Part shown: positions 40,802 to 49,760 of the stretch, piece after piece
Layout of the letters: each line of letters starts with the position of its first letter
Numbering within the stretch: position 1 is the stretch's first letter
Source of the DNA: Spirochaetales bacterium
GTDB taxonomy: Bacteria; Spirochaetota; Spirochaetia; Treponematales; Treponemataceae
DNA length: 64,000 nucleotides
Direction of reading: 5' to 3'
Assembly (NCBI GenBank): GCA_003246335.1
Contig: QKAR01000018.1
Span: 1 to 64,000 of the forward strand
Translations under genes and position numbers: made by a program
Notes under the pieces: generated by a model
What the model was told of the DNA's origin: nothing
Seen by the model: only the letters and a program-made list of their open reading frames with translations
Database searches by the model: none

Positions 40802-41668
40802 TTGCTCGCCGGGGAAGCGCGCGCTCGCGCCACGGCCCAAACGTACGGTTGTTCCGTCGCGCTCTTTCTTTCGTGGCTTCAGGCCCGGGGGAAGGGCGAG
40901 CGCGAGGCGACCACGGACGATTGCGTGAATTTTCTTTTGAGCCGAGCCGATGGCGGGGCCTCGGGTAAGACGGTCGCGCGCGACCTTGCCGCTCTCCGTT
41001 CTTTTTTTCGCTACTTGGCGATGGAACGCGTCCGGTTGGACAATCCCGCCTTGACCATCGAAAGCCCCCGCAGGGAAAAAAAACTGCCTCGCGCGTTCTC
41101 GCCAGAGCAAGTCGAGCGTCTGCTTTCGGCGATACCGCTTGATACCCCCAATGGAATTCGCGACCGCGCGCTCTTCGAGCTCGTGTATTCGTGCGGCCTT
41201 CGGGTGAGCGAGGCGGTTTCGCTGTCGCTGCCGGACGTGCGTTTCCGGGAGCGCGTGGTGTTCATAAAGGGGAAGGGGAATAAGGAACGGATTGTCCCGT
41301 TCGGGAGCGAGGCGGAGTCACGATTGCGGGCCTGGCTCGAAGGCCCGCGCGCCGAGCTCTCTGGCAACTCCCGGTGCGACGCCGTATTCCTTAATAATCG
41401 CGGAACGCGCCTTTCGCGCAAGGGCATATGGAAGCGATTTCAGGAAATCGAGGCGCGTGCGGGCGTTACGGGAAAAATCCACACGTTTCGCCATTCTTTC
41501 GCGACTCATCTTCTTTCCGGCGGGGCTGATTTGCGTTCCGTGCAGGAGCTTCTCGGGCACGCCGATATCTCGACGACGCAGATTTACACGCACGTCGACG
41601 ACGATTCCCTCGCGCTCTATCACGCGGATTTTTTCGATAATTATCGGGCAGACGACGATAATGAGTAG
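40802..41668 (+). CDS. XerD-like tyrosine recombinase
   Basis: Site-specific recombinase, all catalytic residues present: Arg in CGLRVSEAVSL, Lys in KGKGNKERIVP, HxxR in HTFRHSFATHL, His in LLGHADIS and Tyr in TQIYTHV. With the second Xer protein at 45498-46412 it probably resolves chromosome dimers. TTG 40802 is the first common start, but the frame stays open upstream and [13 protein letters not shown] before it looks like the family's first helix, so a CTG start at 40766, overlapping the ftsZ stop, may be real. Confidence 0.88.
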   Translation: MLAGEARARATAQTYGCSVALFLSWLQARGKGEREATTDDCVNFLLSRADGGASGKTVARDLAALRSFFRYLAMERVRLDNPALTIESPRREKKLPRAFSPEQVERLLSAIPLDTPNGIRDRALFELVYSCGLRVSEAVSLSLPDVRFRERVVFIKGKGNKERIVPFGSEAESRLRAWLEGPRAELSGNSRCDAVFLNNRGTRLSRKGIWKRFQEIEARAGVTGKIHTFRHSFATHLLSGGADLRSVQELLGHADISTTQIYTHVDDDSLALYHADFFDNYRADDDNE

Positions 41669-41692
41669 ATAATGATTTCGGGGGAATGCGCC

Positions 41693-42421
41693 ATGAAAAA
41701 ATCGCCGCTCGTTTTATTCGCCTGCTTCGCCGCGCTCGCCGTCGTCTCGTGCGGGCCCAACACTAAGACCATTCAGCGCATGCAAGCCATCGAAACCGGG
41801 GTCGATAGCCCGACAACTATCGCGGAATTGACCGACGCGATTAATAAGTACCAGACGCGGGTTGAGGATATCATCAACGCCGACGCTAAGTCGGGGCTGT
41901 GGTACAAAATACTCGCGATTAGGTATATGGATAAGGGGATGTACGGGAAGGCTCTTGAGAATTTCCAGACCGCCATCGCGTTCTATCCCACAAACCAAAA
42001 TCTTTATTATTACGTCGGCGTTTGCGCCGGCTACATGGCGAAAGCCTCGCTCGACTTTAACGCGACCGGATCTCCCTCCGAGCGGGATCGGTATTACGCC
42101 CTCGCGGAATCGGCGTATTTACGCGCCATTTCCATCGAACCCAAATACGCGCGCGCCCTCTATGGCCTTTCGATTTTATACGTATTCGAGCTCAAGGAGC
42201 CGGAGAAGGCGATCCCGTATCTGGAGTCGGAATTGAAGATCGAGACGCGCGACGTTGAGGCGATGTTCGTGCTCGCCGGCGCGTATTACTCGGTTGGTCA
42301 GTACGACGATTCGGTTTCACTGTACGATAAAATCATCGCGATGAAGCCCGATAAGGAGCGACTCGCCGACGCGGAAAACAACAAAGGGGTCGTTTTAAAC
42401 GCGGCTTATGGGCAAAAATGA
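41693..42421 (+). CDS. TPR-repeat lipoprotein
   Basis: 242 residues. Lipoprotein signal MKKSPLVLFACFAALAVVSC, with the lipid on Cys20. The body has several tetratricopeptide repeats (for example GMYGKALENFQTAIAFYPTN and GQYDDSVSLYDKIIAMKPDK), so it is a periplasmic scaffold for protein contacts. The partner is unknown. GGGGGAA lies before ATG 41693. It overlaps dprA by 14 bases. Confidence 0.85.
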   Translation: MKKSPLVLFACFAALAVVSCGPNTKTIQRMQAIETGVDSPTTIAELTDAINKYQTRVEDIINADAKSGLWYKILAIRYMDKGMYGKALENFQTAIAFYPTNQNLYYYVGVCAGYMAKASLDFNATGSPSERDRYYALAESAYLRAISIEPKYARALYGLSILYVFELKEPEKAIPYLESELKIETRDVEAMFVLAGAYYSVGQYDDSVSLYDKIIAMKPDKERLADAENNKGVVLNAAYGQK

Positions 42422-43349
42422 GCTTTTCCTCGGATTGTCGCGGCTTTCGTTCCTCTCCGCGCGCGAAAAGACGATTTTAGGCGAAAACCTTGACAATCTT
42501 GAATCCCTTACAGTACTTTCTATAGAAGATATTCGACAAATCGTCGGCCGAGGTATTAGCGTCGGTAGGTTGGAGTCTATAAACCTTTCCGAAACCGTGC
42601 CTCGGGATACGGAAATTATGCGCCGATTCGGAATCCGTTTCGTTACCGTTTTTTCCCCAGAATATCCCCCGCTTCTTCGAGAGATTCACGACCCGCCGTT
42701 CGCGATTTTTTGGCGCGGTTCGTTACCCGATCCCGAGCGTCCGTTGATCGGCATGGTCGGGACGCGCAGTCCTACGGGAACGGGGATGCGCGTCGCGACT
42801 CGCATCGCTCAGGAATTCGGGGAGGCCGGCGTTGGCGTCGTTTCCGGGCTCGCGCGCGGCATCGATGCGTTCGCCCATCGGGGAAACGCGAGCGGGGGCG
42901 GTCGATCGGTCGCCGTGCTCGCTTGCGGTCTCGATCGGATTTACCCGAGAAGCAACGCGCGCCTGGCCGCAACCCTCATAGGGACGGGCGGCTGCTTACT
43001 GAGCGAGTATCCTCCGGGAACGGAGCCGCTGAAATTCAGGTTTCCCGCGCGGAACCGCATCATTTCGGGGCTTTCGCGCGCGGTGCTCGTCGTCGAGGCC
43101 CCCGAGCGTTCGGGCGCGCTGATTACGGCGGACTTCGCGTTGGAGCAAGGGCGGGATTTGCTCGTTTGCGGCGAAACCCTCGCATCGTCGAAAGGCGCTG
43201 GAATCGCGGCGCTTCACGCCGACGGCGCGCAGGCGGTCTTCTCCGCGCGAGAGGTTTTGTCTCAGTGGTCAGGGGCGAAGGCTTTCGCTTCGCGGCCGCG
43301 CGACGCCCAGCTTCGGTTTGGATTCGAGAATAGTATGAGGAGCATGTGA
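42408..43349 (+). CDS. dprA: DNA processing protein DprA/Smf
   Basis: Binds single-stranded DNA and loads RecA in natural transformation, and is widespread outside competent species. The Rossmann core is clear: GMVGTRSPTGTG, VVSGLARGIDAFAH, LACGLDRIYP, SEYPPG and RFPARNRIISGLSRAVLVVE. There is a helical N-terminal region but no C-terminal winged helix (313 residues). It begins inside the TPR gene end and is followed by topA, the order also seen in Firmicutes. Confidence 0.93.
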   Translation: MGKNELFLGLSRLSFLSAREKTILGENLDNLESLTVLSIEDIRQIVGRGISVGRLESINLSETVPRDTEIMRRFGIRFVTVFSPEYPPLLREIHDPPFAIFWRGSLPDPERPLIGMVGTRSPTGTGMRVATRIAQEFGEAGVGVVSGLARGIDAFAHRGNASGGGRSVAVLACGLDRIYPRSNARLAATLIGTGGCLLSEYPPGTEPLKFRFPARNRIISGLSRAVLVVEAPERSGALITADFALEQGRDLLVCGETLASSKGAGIAALHADGAQAVFSAREVLSQWSGAKAFASRPRDAQLRFGFENSMRSM

Positions 43350-43350
43350 T

Positions 43351-45501
43351 ATGGCCACCAAAAAGGCTACGAAAAAAAGCGAAGGAAAAACGACGCTGGT
43401 CATCGTGGAGTCTCCCGCGAAGGCGAAAACGATAGAAAAATATCTCGGTTCCGGCTACGTCGTGAAGGCTTCCATGGGACACTTAATCGACTTGCCGAAA
43501 TCCCGCATCGCGATAAGCGTAGAGAATAATTTTCAGCCAGAATATATAACCGTGCGCGGACGCGCTAAGCTTTTAAAGGAACTGCAAAGCGACGCGAAAA
43601 AATCCAAGGCCGTCCTGCTCGCCAGTGATAATGACCGCGAAGGGGAGGCGATCGCCTGGCATTTGCGCAACGCGATTCGCCAAAAGTCGGAAGTCCCCAT
43701 CGACCGCATCGTGTTTAACGAAATCACGCCGCAGGCTATCAAGGACGCGGTGAAGCACCCATCGAGCATCGACGAGTCGAAAGTAAACGCGCAAAAGGCG
43801 CGTCGCGTTCTCGATCGGCTCGTGGGCTATAACCTTTCGCCGCTGCTGTGGAAAAAAGTGAAGAACGGCCTTTCCGCCGGGCGCGTGCAGTCCGTCGCGC
43901 TCAGGCTCATATGCGAGCGAGAGGTCGAGGTCGAGAATTTCATTCCCGAGGAATACTGGTCGCTCGACGCCGACTTTCGCAAAGGGAGATCGGAGTTTAC
44001 CGCCCAGCTCGTGACGTATAAGGGCGAGAAGCCAAACCTCACGAACGAGGAATCCGTTAAGGCGATAATCGCCGAAATCGACGGCTCCGAGTGCGAGGTA
44101 GCGGACGTTAAATCGACCGATAAGTCCAAAAAGCCCCAGGCCCCGTTTACCACGTCGAAGCTTCAGCAGACGGCCGCCAATCGTCTCGGCTTCACCTCGA
44201 AGAAGACGATGCAAATCGCCCAACAACTGTACGAGGGCGTGAACATCGGATCGACCCGCGTCGGTTTGATTACCTATATGCGTACGGACTCGACGAGAAT
44301 CTCGGTCGTGGCCCTCGAAGAAGCGCGCGCCTGGATCGCCGAGAAGTTCCCGGCCGATTTGCCCCCGGCCGCCATCGAATACTCGGTGGAGAAAAAAGCG
44401 CAGGACGCGCACGAGGCGATCCGCCCAACGTACGTGACCTATACGCCCGACTACGTGAAAGAATTCCTCTCTCGCGATCAGCTGAGGCTGTATTCCATTA
44501 TCTGGGAACGTTTCGTCTCGAGTCAGATGGCGAGCGCTAAGAGCCGAACTTCGAGCGTGGATATTCGCGCGGGCGAGGCTCTTTTTCGCGTGTCGTCGAC
44601 CCGTATCATCGAGAAAGGCTTTTATCAGGTGATAAAGACCCTCGCCTCGAAAGAGGACCGAGAAAAACCCCTGCCCGAGATGAAAGTCGGGGAAAAGCTT
44701 CAATCGGCGGCCTTTCATCCCGAGCAGCATTTCACGCAGGGTCCCGCCCGGTTTACCGACGCCTCTATCGTCAAGACCCTCGAGGAAAAAGGGATCGGCC
44801 GCCCGTCGACCTATGCGCCGATCATCTCGGTCTTGCTGGAGCGGTACTACGTTACGCGATCCAATAAGCAGCTCGTGCCAACTCAGCTCGGCAGGACGAT
44901 CAATGAGATCCTCGTGGCGTCGTTTCCCTCGGTCGTCGACGTCAATTTCACCGCGAACGTCGAGAAAAACCTCGACGAGGTCGAGGACGCAATAATCGAA
45001 TGGCCGTCGATGATCGGGAATTTTTACGGCCCCTTTCGCACTCGCCTCGACGAGGTCATGCAAACGCTCGATAGCGTGAAAGGCCGGCTCGACGAGACCA
45101 CCGATTACGTGTGCGAGCTGTGCGGGAAGCCAATGCTCAAGAAATTGGGCCGTTTCGGCTTTTTCCTCGCGTGCTCTGGATTTCCCGATTGCCGGAATAC
45201 CCGCTCGATCCCGCTCGCGAAATGCCCCCGGCCCGGTTGCGACGGCGAGATAGTCGCCCGCCGCACGAAGGGGAGGGGAAAGGAATTTTACGGCTGTACG
45301 AATTACCCGACCTGCGACTTCATCACGCACTTCAAGCCGATTAACGCGACGTGCCCGAAATGCGGGCAGTTTTTGGTCGAGAAATACGACAAGAAAAACG
45401 GCTCGTTCAAGTCCTGCATAAACCCCGATTGCGACTTTCTTCATACGCAGGAGGACGGCGTCGAGGCGGTTCCCGACTCCGAGGCCGAAGGAGAAGAATG
45501 A
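43351..45501 (+). CDS. topA: DNA topoisomerase I
   Basis: Type IA enzyme relaxing negative supercoils. The Toprim domain starts at VIVESPAKAKTIEKYLG, with DNDREGEAIAWHL. The nucleophile Tyr is in GLITYMRTDSTRIS. Three four-cysteine zinc ribbons close the protein (CELCGKPM.., CPRPGCDG.., CPKCGQF..), at about residues 588-700. 716 residues, complete. It starts one base after the dprA stop and overlaps xerC by 4. Confidence 0.97.
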   Translation: MATKKATKKSEGKTTLVIVESPAKAKTIEKYLGSGYVVKASMGHLIDLPKSRIAISVENNFQPEYITVRGRAKLLKELQSDAKKSKAVLLASDNDREGEAIAWHLRNAIRQKSEVPIDRIVFNEITPQAIKDAVKHPSSIDESKVNAQKARRVLDRLVGYNLSPLLWKKVKNGLSAGRVQSVALRLICEREVEVENFIPEEYWSLDADFRKGRSEFTAQLVTYKGEKPNLTNEESVKAIIAEIDGSECEVADVKSTDKSKKPQAPFTTSKLQQTAANRLGFTSKKTMQIAQQLYEGVNIGSTRVGLITYMRTDSTRISVVALEEARAWIAEKFPADLPPAAIEYSVEKKAQDAHEAIRPTYVTYTPDYVKEFLSRDQLRLYSIIWERFVSSQMASAKSRTSSVDIRAGEALFRVSSTRIIEKGFYQVIKTLASKEDREKPLPEMKVGEKLQSAAFHPEQHFTQGPARFTDASIVKTLEEKGIGRPSTYAPIISVLLERYYVTRSNKQLVPTQLGRTINEILVASFPSVVDVNFTANVEKNLDEVEDAIIEWPSMIGNFYGPFRTRLDEVMQTLDSVKGRLDETTDYVCELCGKPMLKKLGRFGFFLACSGFPDCRNTRSIPLAKCPRPGCDGEIVARRTKGRGKEFYGCTNYPTCDFITHFKPINATCPKCGQFLVEKYDKKNGSFKSCINPDCDFLHTQEDGVEAVPDSEAEGEE

Positions 45502-46412
45502 ACGCGCGGCTCGAGGAATATTTTTCCTACTTGACCGGCGTTCGCAATCTTTCGCCCCGCTCGATCGCCGCGTATCGGCGGGATTTGTCACTGTTCGACG
45601 ATTATTCGTCCGGCGATCCGCTTGCCGCGGACGCGGACGAGATTCGTCTTTTCGTCGCGGACTTAGGATCTCGCGGGTATGAGCCTTCGGGCGTCAATCG
45701 CGTCCTTTCGTCCCTGCGCGGTTTTTTCCGCTATGCCGCGCGCTTTCAGCTTCGTTCGGATAATCCCATGGTTTCGGTGCGCAACCTTCGCGTGGCGCAA
45801 AAGTTGCCGGGATTTCTTTTTCCCAAAGAGGCTGAGGAGTTTTGCGCCGCGCCAGCCTCGGATTCTCCCAATCCCCGTACCGGCGCTCCCGCGCTGTGGC
45901 CTGAGCGCGATCGGGCGCTTTTTCTTTTCATGTATACTTCGGGCTCGCGCGTCTCGGAAGTCGCCTCCCTCTCGCTCGGCGATTTCGCTGAAGATTTTTC
46001 ATCGGCGATCGTGATGGGTAAGGGACGGAAGGAGCGTCGGGTTTTTCTCTCGGCAGAGGCCCGGATTGCGCTTCGCGAATGGCTTCTCGTTCGCTCGGCT
46101 TTCCTGAAAGGGTCCGAGGGCACGCGGGAGATCAGGGCCGTGTTTATCTCGAGAAGGGGAAAACCCCTTTCCGCGCGCGGCATTCATTTCGTCGTTTCGC
46201 GGTATGCCGACGGGGCAAATTTGCCGCGCCGCATAACGCCGCACTCGCTTCGCCATTCTTTCGCGACTACCCTCGTGAGCCGCGGCGCCGATATCCGAAT
46301 CGTCCAGGAACTGCTTGGCCATTCGAGCGTGTCGACGACCCAGCGATACACGCACGTGAGCGCGGAGCACGTGAAAAAACTGTACCGCCGCGCGCATCCG
46401 CACGGCGAGTGA
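45498..46412 (+). CDS. xerC: XerC-like tyrosine recombinase
   Basis: 304 residues. N-terminal SAM-like domain (LEEYFSYLTGVRNLSPRSIA) and a full catalytic set: SGSRVSEVASL, MGKGRKERRVF, HSLRHSFATTL, LLGHSSVSTTQ and RYTHV. ATG 45498 overlaps the topA stop (ATGA). Its place between topA and hslV is that of codV in Bacillus, which supports XerC. It should act with the Xer protein near ftsZ at a dif site, not in this window as far as I can see. Confidence 0.9.
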   Translation: MNARLEEYFSYLTGVRNLSPRSIAAYRRDLSLFDDYSSGDPLAADADEIRLFVADLGSRGYEPSGVNRVLSSLRGFFRYAARFQLRSDNPMVSVRNLRVAQKLPGFLFPKEAEEFCAAPASDSPNPRTGAPALWPERDRALFLFMYTSGSRVSEVASLSLGDFAEDFSSAIVMGKGRKERRVFLSAEARIALREWLLVRSAFLKGSEGTREIRAVFISRRGKPLSARGIHFVVSRYADGANLPRRITPHSLRHSFATTLVSRGADIRIVQELLGHSSVSTTQRYTHVSAEHVKKLYRRAHPHGE

Positions 46413-46427
46413 TAAGGAGCAACAGGC

Positions 46428-46967
46428 ATGAAGCAGCAGCGGATACGGAGCACGACCGTTATCGCCGTCAGGCGAAACGGGAAGGTCGCCATGGCGGGAG
46501 ACGGTCAGGTTACGATGGGCGAGACCGTAATGAAGCCTAACGCGCGAAAAGTGCGCAAAATATTCGACGGTAAAATTCTCACCGGTTTCGCCGGAGCCAC
46601 GGCGGACGCGTTTACCCTTCTCGAGCGCTTCGAGGCCCGCGTGAAGGAATACGGCGGGGACATCACGCGCGCGGCGGTCGAGCTCGCGAAGGATTGGCGC
46701 ACCGACAAGGCACTAAGGAATTTGCAGGCGCTCCTTCTCGTCGCCGATAAGGAAAAAACCCTGCTCATTTCCGGAACGGGGGACGTCATCGAGCCCGCCG
46801 AAGACGCGCTCGCCATCGGATCCGGGGGAAATTACGCCTACGCCGCGGCGCTCGCCTATCTTGAATCGACGGATCTTTCCGCCCTCGATATCGCCCAAAA
46901 AAGCCTTTCCGTCGCCGGGAAGATTTGCATCTATACGAACGACCGTATCACGGTCGAGGAACTCTAA
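46428..46967 (+). CDS. hslV: ATP-dependent protease HslV (ClpQ) proteolytic subunit
   Basis: Threonine protease of the HslUV complex. The catalytic core begins [20 protein letters not shown], with [10 protein letters not shown]-like text ([13 protein letters not shown]) further in. Eight residues, MKQQRIRS, precede the first Thr, so the N-terminus must be processed to expose it, unlike E. coli HslV with Met alone. 179 residues. AAGGAG lies before ATG 46428. Confidence 0.95.
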   Translation: MKQQRIRSTTVIAVRRNGKVAMAGDGQVTMGETVMKPNARKVRKIFDGKILTGFAGATADAFTLLERFEARVKEYGGDITRAAVELAKDWRTDKALRNLQALLLVADKEKTLLISGTGDVIEPAEDALAIGSGGNYAYAAALAYLESTDLSALDIAQKSLSVAGKICIYTNDRITVEEL

Positions 46968-46978
46968 GGTTGTGTCAT

Positions 46979-48376
46979 ATGGTCGAACTTGATTCTCTCA
47001 CCCCAAAAGCCATCGTCGCCGAACTCGATAAATACGTGATCGGTCAGAATAAGGCGAAGCGCGCCGTCGCCATCGCCCTCCGCAACCGAACGCGGCGCCT
47101 GAAGCTTCCCGAGGAATCCCGCGACGAGGTCGCGCCCAAAAACATCCTGATGATCGGGCCCACCGGGGTGGGAAAGACCGAGATCGCGCGTCGGCTCGCG
47201 AGGCTTTCCGGAGCGCCGTTCCTCAAGGTAGAGGCGACGAAATACACCGAGGTCGGCTATGTCGGCCGCGACGTCGAGTCGATGATCCGCGATCTTATGG
47301 CCGTCGGCTATTCGATGGTCAAGGCGGAAATGCAGGCGACGCTCCGCGGCGAGGCGGAAAAGCGCGCTGAGGAAATTTTGCTCGATCTTTTGTTGCCGGG
47401 CATGAAAAAGAAGGATACCCCCTCCGCCCCGCTCGTCGCCCTGCCAGCCGGCGAAACCGCCAAGGAAACTGACGGGGGATCGGCCGATCAAGGCTCAACG
47501 CGCGAGAAATTTCGGGCCATGCTCCGCGCGGGAACCCTCGACGACCGCGTCGTCGAGGTGAGCGTGCAGCGCTCCGGCAACGCCGGCTTCGAAGTCTTCG
47601 CCGGCTCGTCAAACATAGAGGATCTCGAAATGAGCGTCGCGAATATCACGAACCTCATTACCGGCGGAAAATCCAAAAAAAAATCCGTTTCGGTGCGCGA
47701 GGCGCGCGAAATCATCATCGCCGAACAGCTCGATAAGCTCGTCGATCAGGATAAAATAACCGAAGAGGCGAAATACCGCGTCGAAGAGACGGGCATCGTG
47801 TTTATCGACGAAATAGACAAGATCGCGAATCGAAGCGACCGCTCGGGAGGCCAGGACGTTTCCCGCGAGGGCGTCCAACGCGACATTTTGCCCATAGTCG
47901 AGGGCTCGAACGTCACGACGAAATTCGGCGTGATCGACACGACGCATATCCTGTTCATCGCCGCCGGCGCCTTCAACGTGTCGAAACCGAGCGATTTAAT
48001 TCCGGAGCTTCAAGGTCGTTTCCCCCTGCGCGTCGAGCTTGAGTCCCTCGTCGAGGCGGATTTTCGCCGCATCCTGCTTGAGCCGAAGAACGCGCTCACG
48101 AAGCAGTACCGAGACCTCCTGGCGACCGAGGGCGTAACCCTGTCGTTCGCCGACGAGGCGATCGATCGCATGAGCGCCCTCGCGGCCGAGGTGAACGCGC
48201 GCATGGAGAACATCGGCGCCCGCAGGCTGCACACGATTTTGGAAACGCTTTTGGAGGACCTGTCGTTTAACGCGAACGATCTTGCGGGGCAGTCCGTGGA
48301 GATCACGCGGGAGTACGTCGACGAGCGGCTCAAGGACATTTCGCAGGACCAAGATTTGTCTCGTTATATCCTGTAA
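46979..48376 (+). CDS. hslU: ATP-dependent protease HslU (ClpY) ATPase subunit
   Basis: AAA+ unfoldase that feeds HslV. Walker A GPTGVGKTE (60-68), Walker B VFIDEIDKIA, and the C-terminal QDLSRYIL tail that inserts into HslV. The variable I domain lies between about 110 and 240. ATG 46979 has TAAGG upstream and is 11 bases after hslV; other in-frame starts further left lie inside hslV. 465 residues. Confidence 0.96.
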   Translation: MVELDSLTPKAIVAELDKYVIGQNKAKRAVAIALRNRTRRLKLPEESRDEVAPKNILMIGPTGVGKTEIARRLARLSGAPFLKVEATKYTEVGYVGRDVESMIRDLMAVGYSMVKAEMQATLRGEAEKRAEEILLDLLLPGMKKKDTPSAPLVALPAGETAKETDGGSADQGSTREKFRAMLRAGTLDDRVVEVSVQRSGNAGFEVFAGSSNIEDLEMSVANITNLITGGKSKKKSVSVREAREIIIAEQLDKLVDQDKITEEAKYRVEETGIVFIDEIDKIANRSDRSGGQDVSREGVQRDILPIVEGSNVTTKFGVIDTTHILFIAAGAFNVSKPSDLIPELQGRFPLRVELESLVEADFRRILLEPKNALTKQYRDLLATEGVTLSFADEAIDRMSALAAEVNARMENIGARRLHTILETLLEDLSFNANDLAGQSVEITREYVDERLKDISQDQDLSRYIL

Positions 48377-48441
48377 GTTCCCCAGAAATGCCTTAACAGT
48401 CGCGCGAAAACGGCCGAAATTCATGGATGAGGAGCGGATCA

Positions 48442-48855
48442 ATGAACAGTTTTGCCCGGACTACCGACCTTATTCATCGCGCGCTCGACGTAAATACCCT
48501 TCGGTACAGCACGTCGGCGAATAACCTTTCCAACGCGGACGTACCGAATTTTAAGCGTTCGGACATCAATTTCGAGAGCGAGCTCAAGCGCGCCCTCGAT
48601 TCGGAGGAAAACGCGCGCGGTCAGTTTCAGCTCGCCACGACCGACCCTCGCCATATAAAATCCGACGGGGTTGTCGACTATAAAAACGTCGAGCCTCGGC
48701 GAGTTCTTGACTATACGACAACCGCGAAGGCGAACGGCAATAACGTCGACCCGGAGCAGGAAGCGATGACGCTGTTGCGCATTCAGCTTAATTATCAGCT
48801 TTTGAGCCAAATGGAGAATTTCCAATTCTCCCAAGCTCAGTCCGTGCTAAAATAA
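48442..48855 (+). CDS. flgB: Flagellar basal-body rod protein FlgB
   Basis: Proximal rod subunit, 137 residues. The N-terminal ANNLSNADVPNFKRSDINF is the flagellar rod signature. ATG 48442 follows GAGGAG closely. First gene of the flgB-to-fliJ run, 65 bases after hslU; no separate promoter is obvious, so read-through from hslU is likely. Confidence 0.94.
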   Translation: MNSFARTTDLIHRALDVNTLRYSTSANNLSNADVPNFKRSDINFESELKRALDSEENARGQFQLATTDPRHIKSDGVVDYKNVEPRRVLDYTTTAKANGNNVDPEQEAMTLLRIQLNYQLLSQMENFQFSQAQSVLK

Positions 48856-48872
48856 CGGGAGGACGGTGAGCC

Positions 48873-49328
48873 ATGGGTCTTTTCACGAGCATTAACATCG
48901 CGGCGACGGGCATGAGCGCCGAGCGCCTTCGCACCGACGTCATTTCCGACAATATCGCGAACGCCTCGACGACGCGCACTCAGGACGGCGGCGCGTTCCG
49001 TAGGAGCCGGGTAGTCCTCGCCCAGCGCGAGGACGGCATCGATTGGCGCACCGCCTTTACGCCGGAAGGCCTCGCTCGCGGCCCCGGCTCGGGTGTTAAG
49101 GTTACCTCGGTGGAAAAGGATAATTCCGACCTCCGCCTCGTTTACGACCCGACGCACCCGGACGCGATAACTTCGGGCCCGAAAGCCGGCTACGTCGAAT
49201 ACCCGAACGTCAACATCGTCACCGAGATGGTCGACTTAATTTCGGCGTCCCGTTCGTACGAGGCGAACGCCTCGGTGATTCAGGGTTCAAAAGAAATGTT
49301 CATGCAGGCTTTGGAGATCGGTCGCTAG
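48873..49328 (+). CDS. flgC: Flagellar basal-body rod protein FlgC
   Basis: Proximal rod subunit, 151 residues. N-terminal SDNIANASTTRTQDGGAFRR and C-terminal VEYPNVNIVTEMVDLISASR then SYEANASV are diagnostic. GGGAGGA lies before ATG 48873, 17 bases after flgB. Confidence 0.95.
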   Translation: MGLFTSINIAATGMSAERLRTDVISDNIANASTTRTQDGGAFRRSRVVLAQREDGIDWRTAFTPEGLARGPGSGVKVTSVEKDNSDLRLVYDPTHPDAITSGPKAGYVEYPNVNIVTEMVDLISASRSYEANASVIQGSKEMFMQALEIGR

Positions 49329-49368
49329 CCGATTGGGCTGGCGATAAGGTTGGGGGAGGGGATAAAAA

Positions 49369-49677
49369 ATGGGCGTAACGCCGGTTACCGTTGCTAATTT
49401 TCGATCGAATATGGTTTCGTCAGCGGAAATGATTGATCAAGCCGCGCGGCCAGAGACCGCGAGCTTCGAGCAGACAATCCTGAAGGCGTTTGACCAAATG
49501 AACGAGAAGCAGGTGAAAACCAGCGACCTCGCCCAGCAGATGATCGTGGATCCTGAGTCCGTCGACGCGCATGACGTGACCATCGCGATGGCGGAGGCGA
49601 ATCTTTCCCTTAAATTAGCCCAAACCGTCATCGATCGAGTCGTGAAAGGTTGGAACGAGATCACGACAACTCGCTAA
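49369..49677 (+). CDS. fliE: Flagellar hook-basal body protein FliE
   Basis: 102 residues, linking the MS ring to the rod. The C-terminal pattern VDAHDVTIAMAEANLSLKLA then QTVIDRVVKGWNEI is typical. GGGGGAGGGG lies before ATG 49369. An AT-rich stretch of about 80 bases (49680-49735) follows before fliF; it holds TATAAT at 49709-49714 but no good -35. Confidence 0.92.
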   Translation: MGVTPVTVANFRSNMVSSAEMIDQAARPETASFEQTILKAFDQMNEKQVKTSDLAQQMIVDPESVDAHDVTIAMAEANLSLKLAQTVIDRVVKGWNEITTTR

Positions 49678-49760
49678 TAATGTGCTATATTAATTAATCG
49701 TTATACGCTATAATAACATACAAAATCGTACGCAGGTTCGTTCTGTAACGGGAGGGGAGC

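Noticed and set aside
43573-45591. A 672-codon open frame on the strand opposite topA
   Set aside because: It is a shadow produced by GC-rich third positions of topA. Its protein has no domain, is full of Arg/His/Gly, and topA is certain.
40766-46412. Two tyrosine recombinases as signs of a mobile element
   Set aside because: Both are standard XerC/XerD in conserved housekeeping contexts, with no attachment repeats, phage genes or change of base composition.
49686-49714. Possible fliF promoter in the AT-rich gap after fliE
   Set aside because: TATAAT is present at 49709 but no -35 box lies at 16-18 bases; AT-richness alone can give it.
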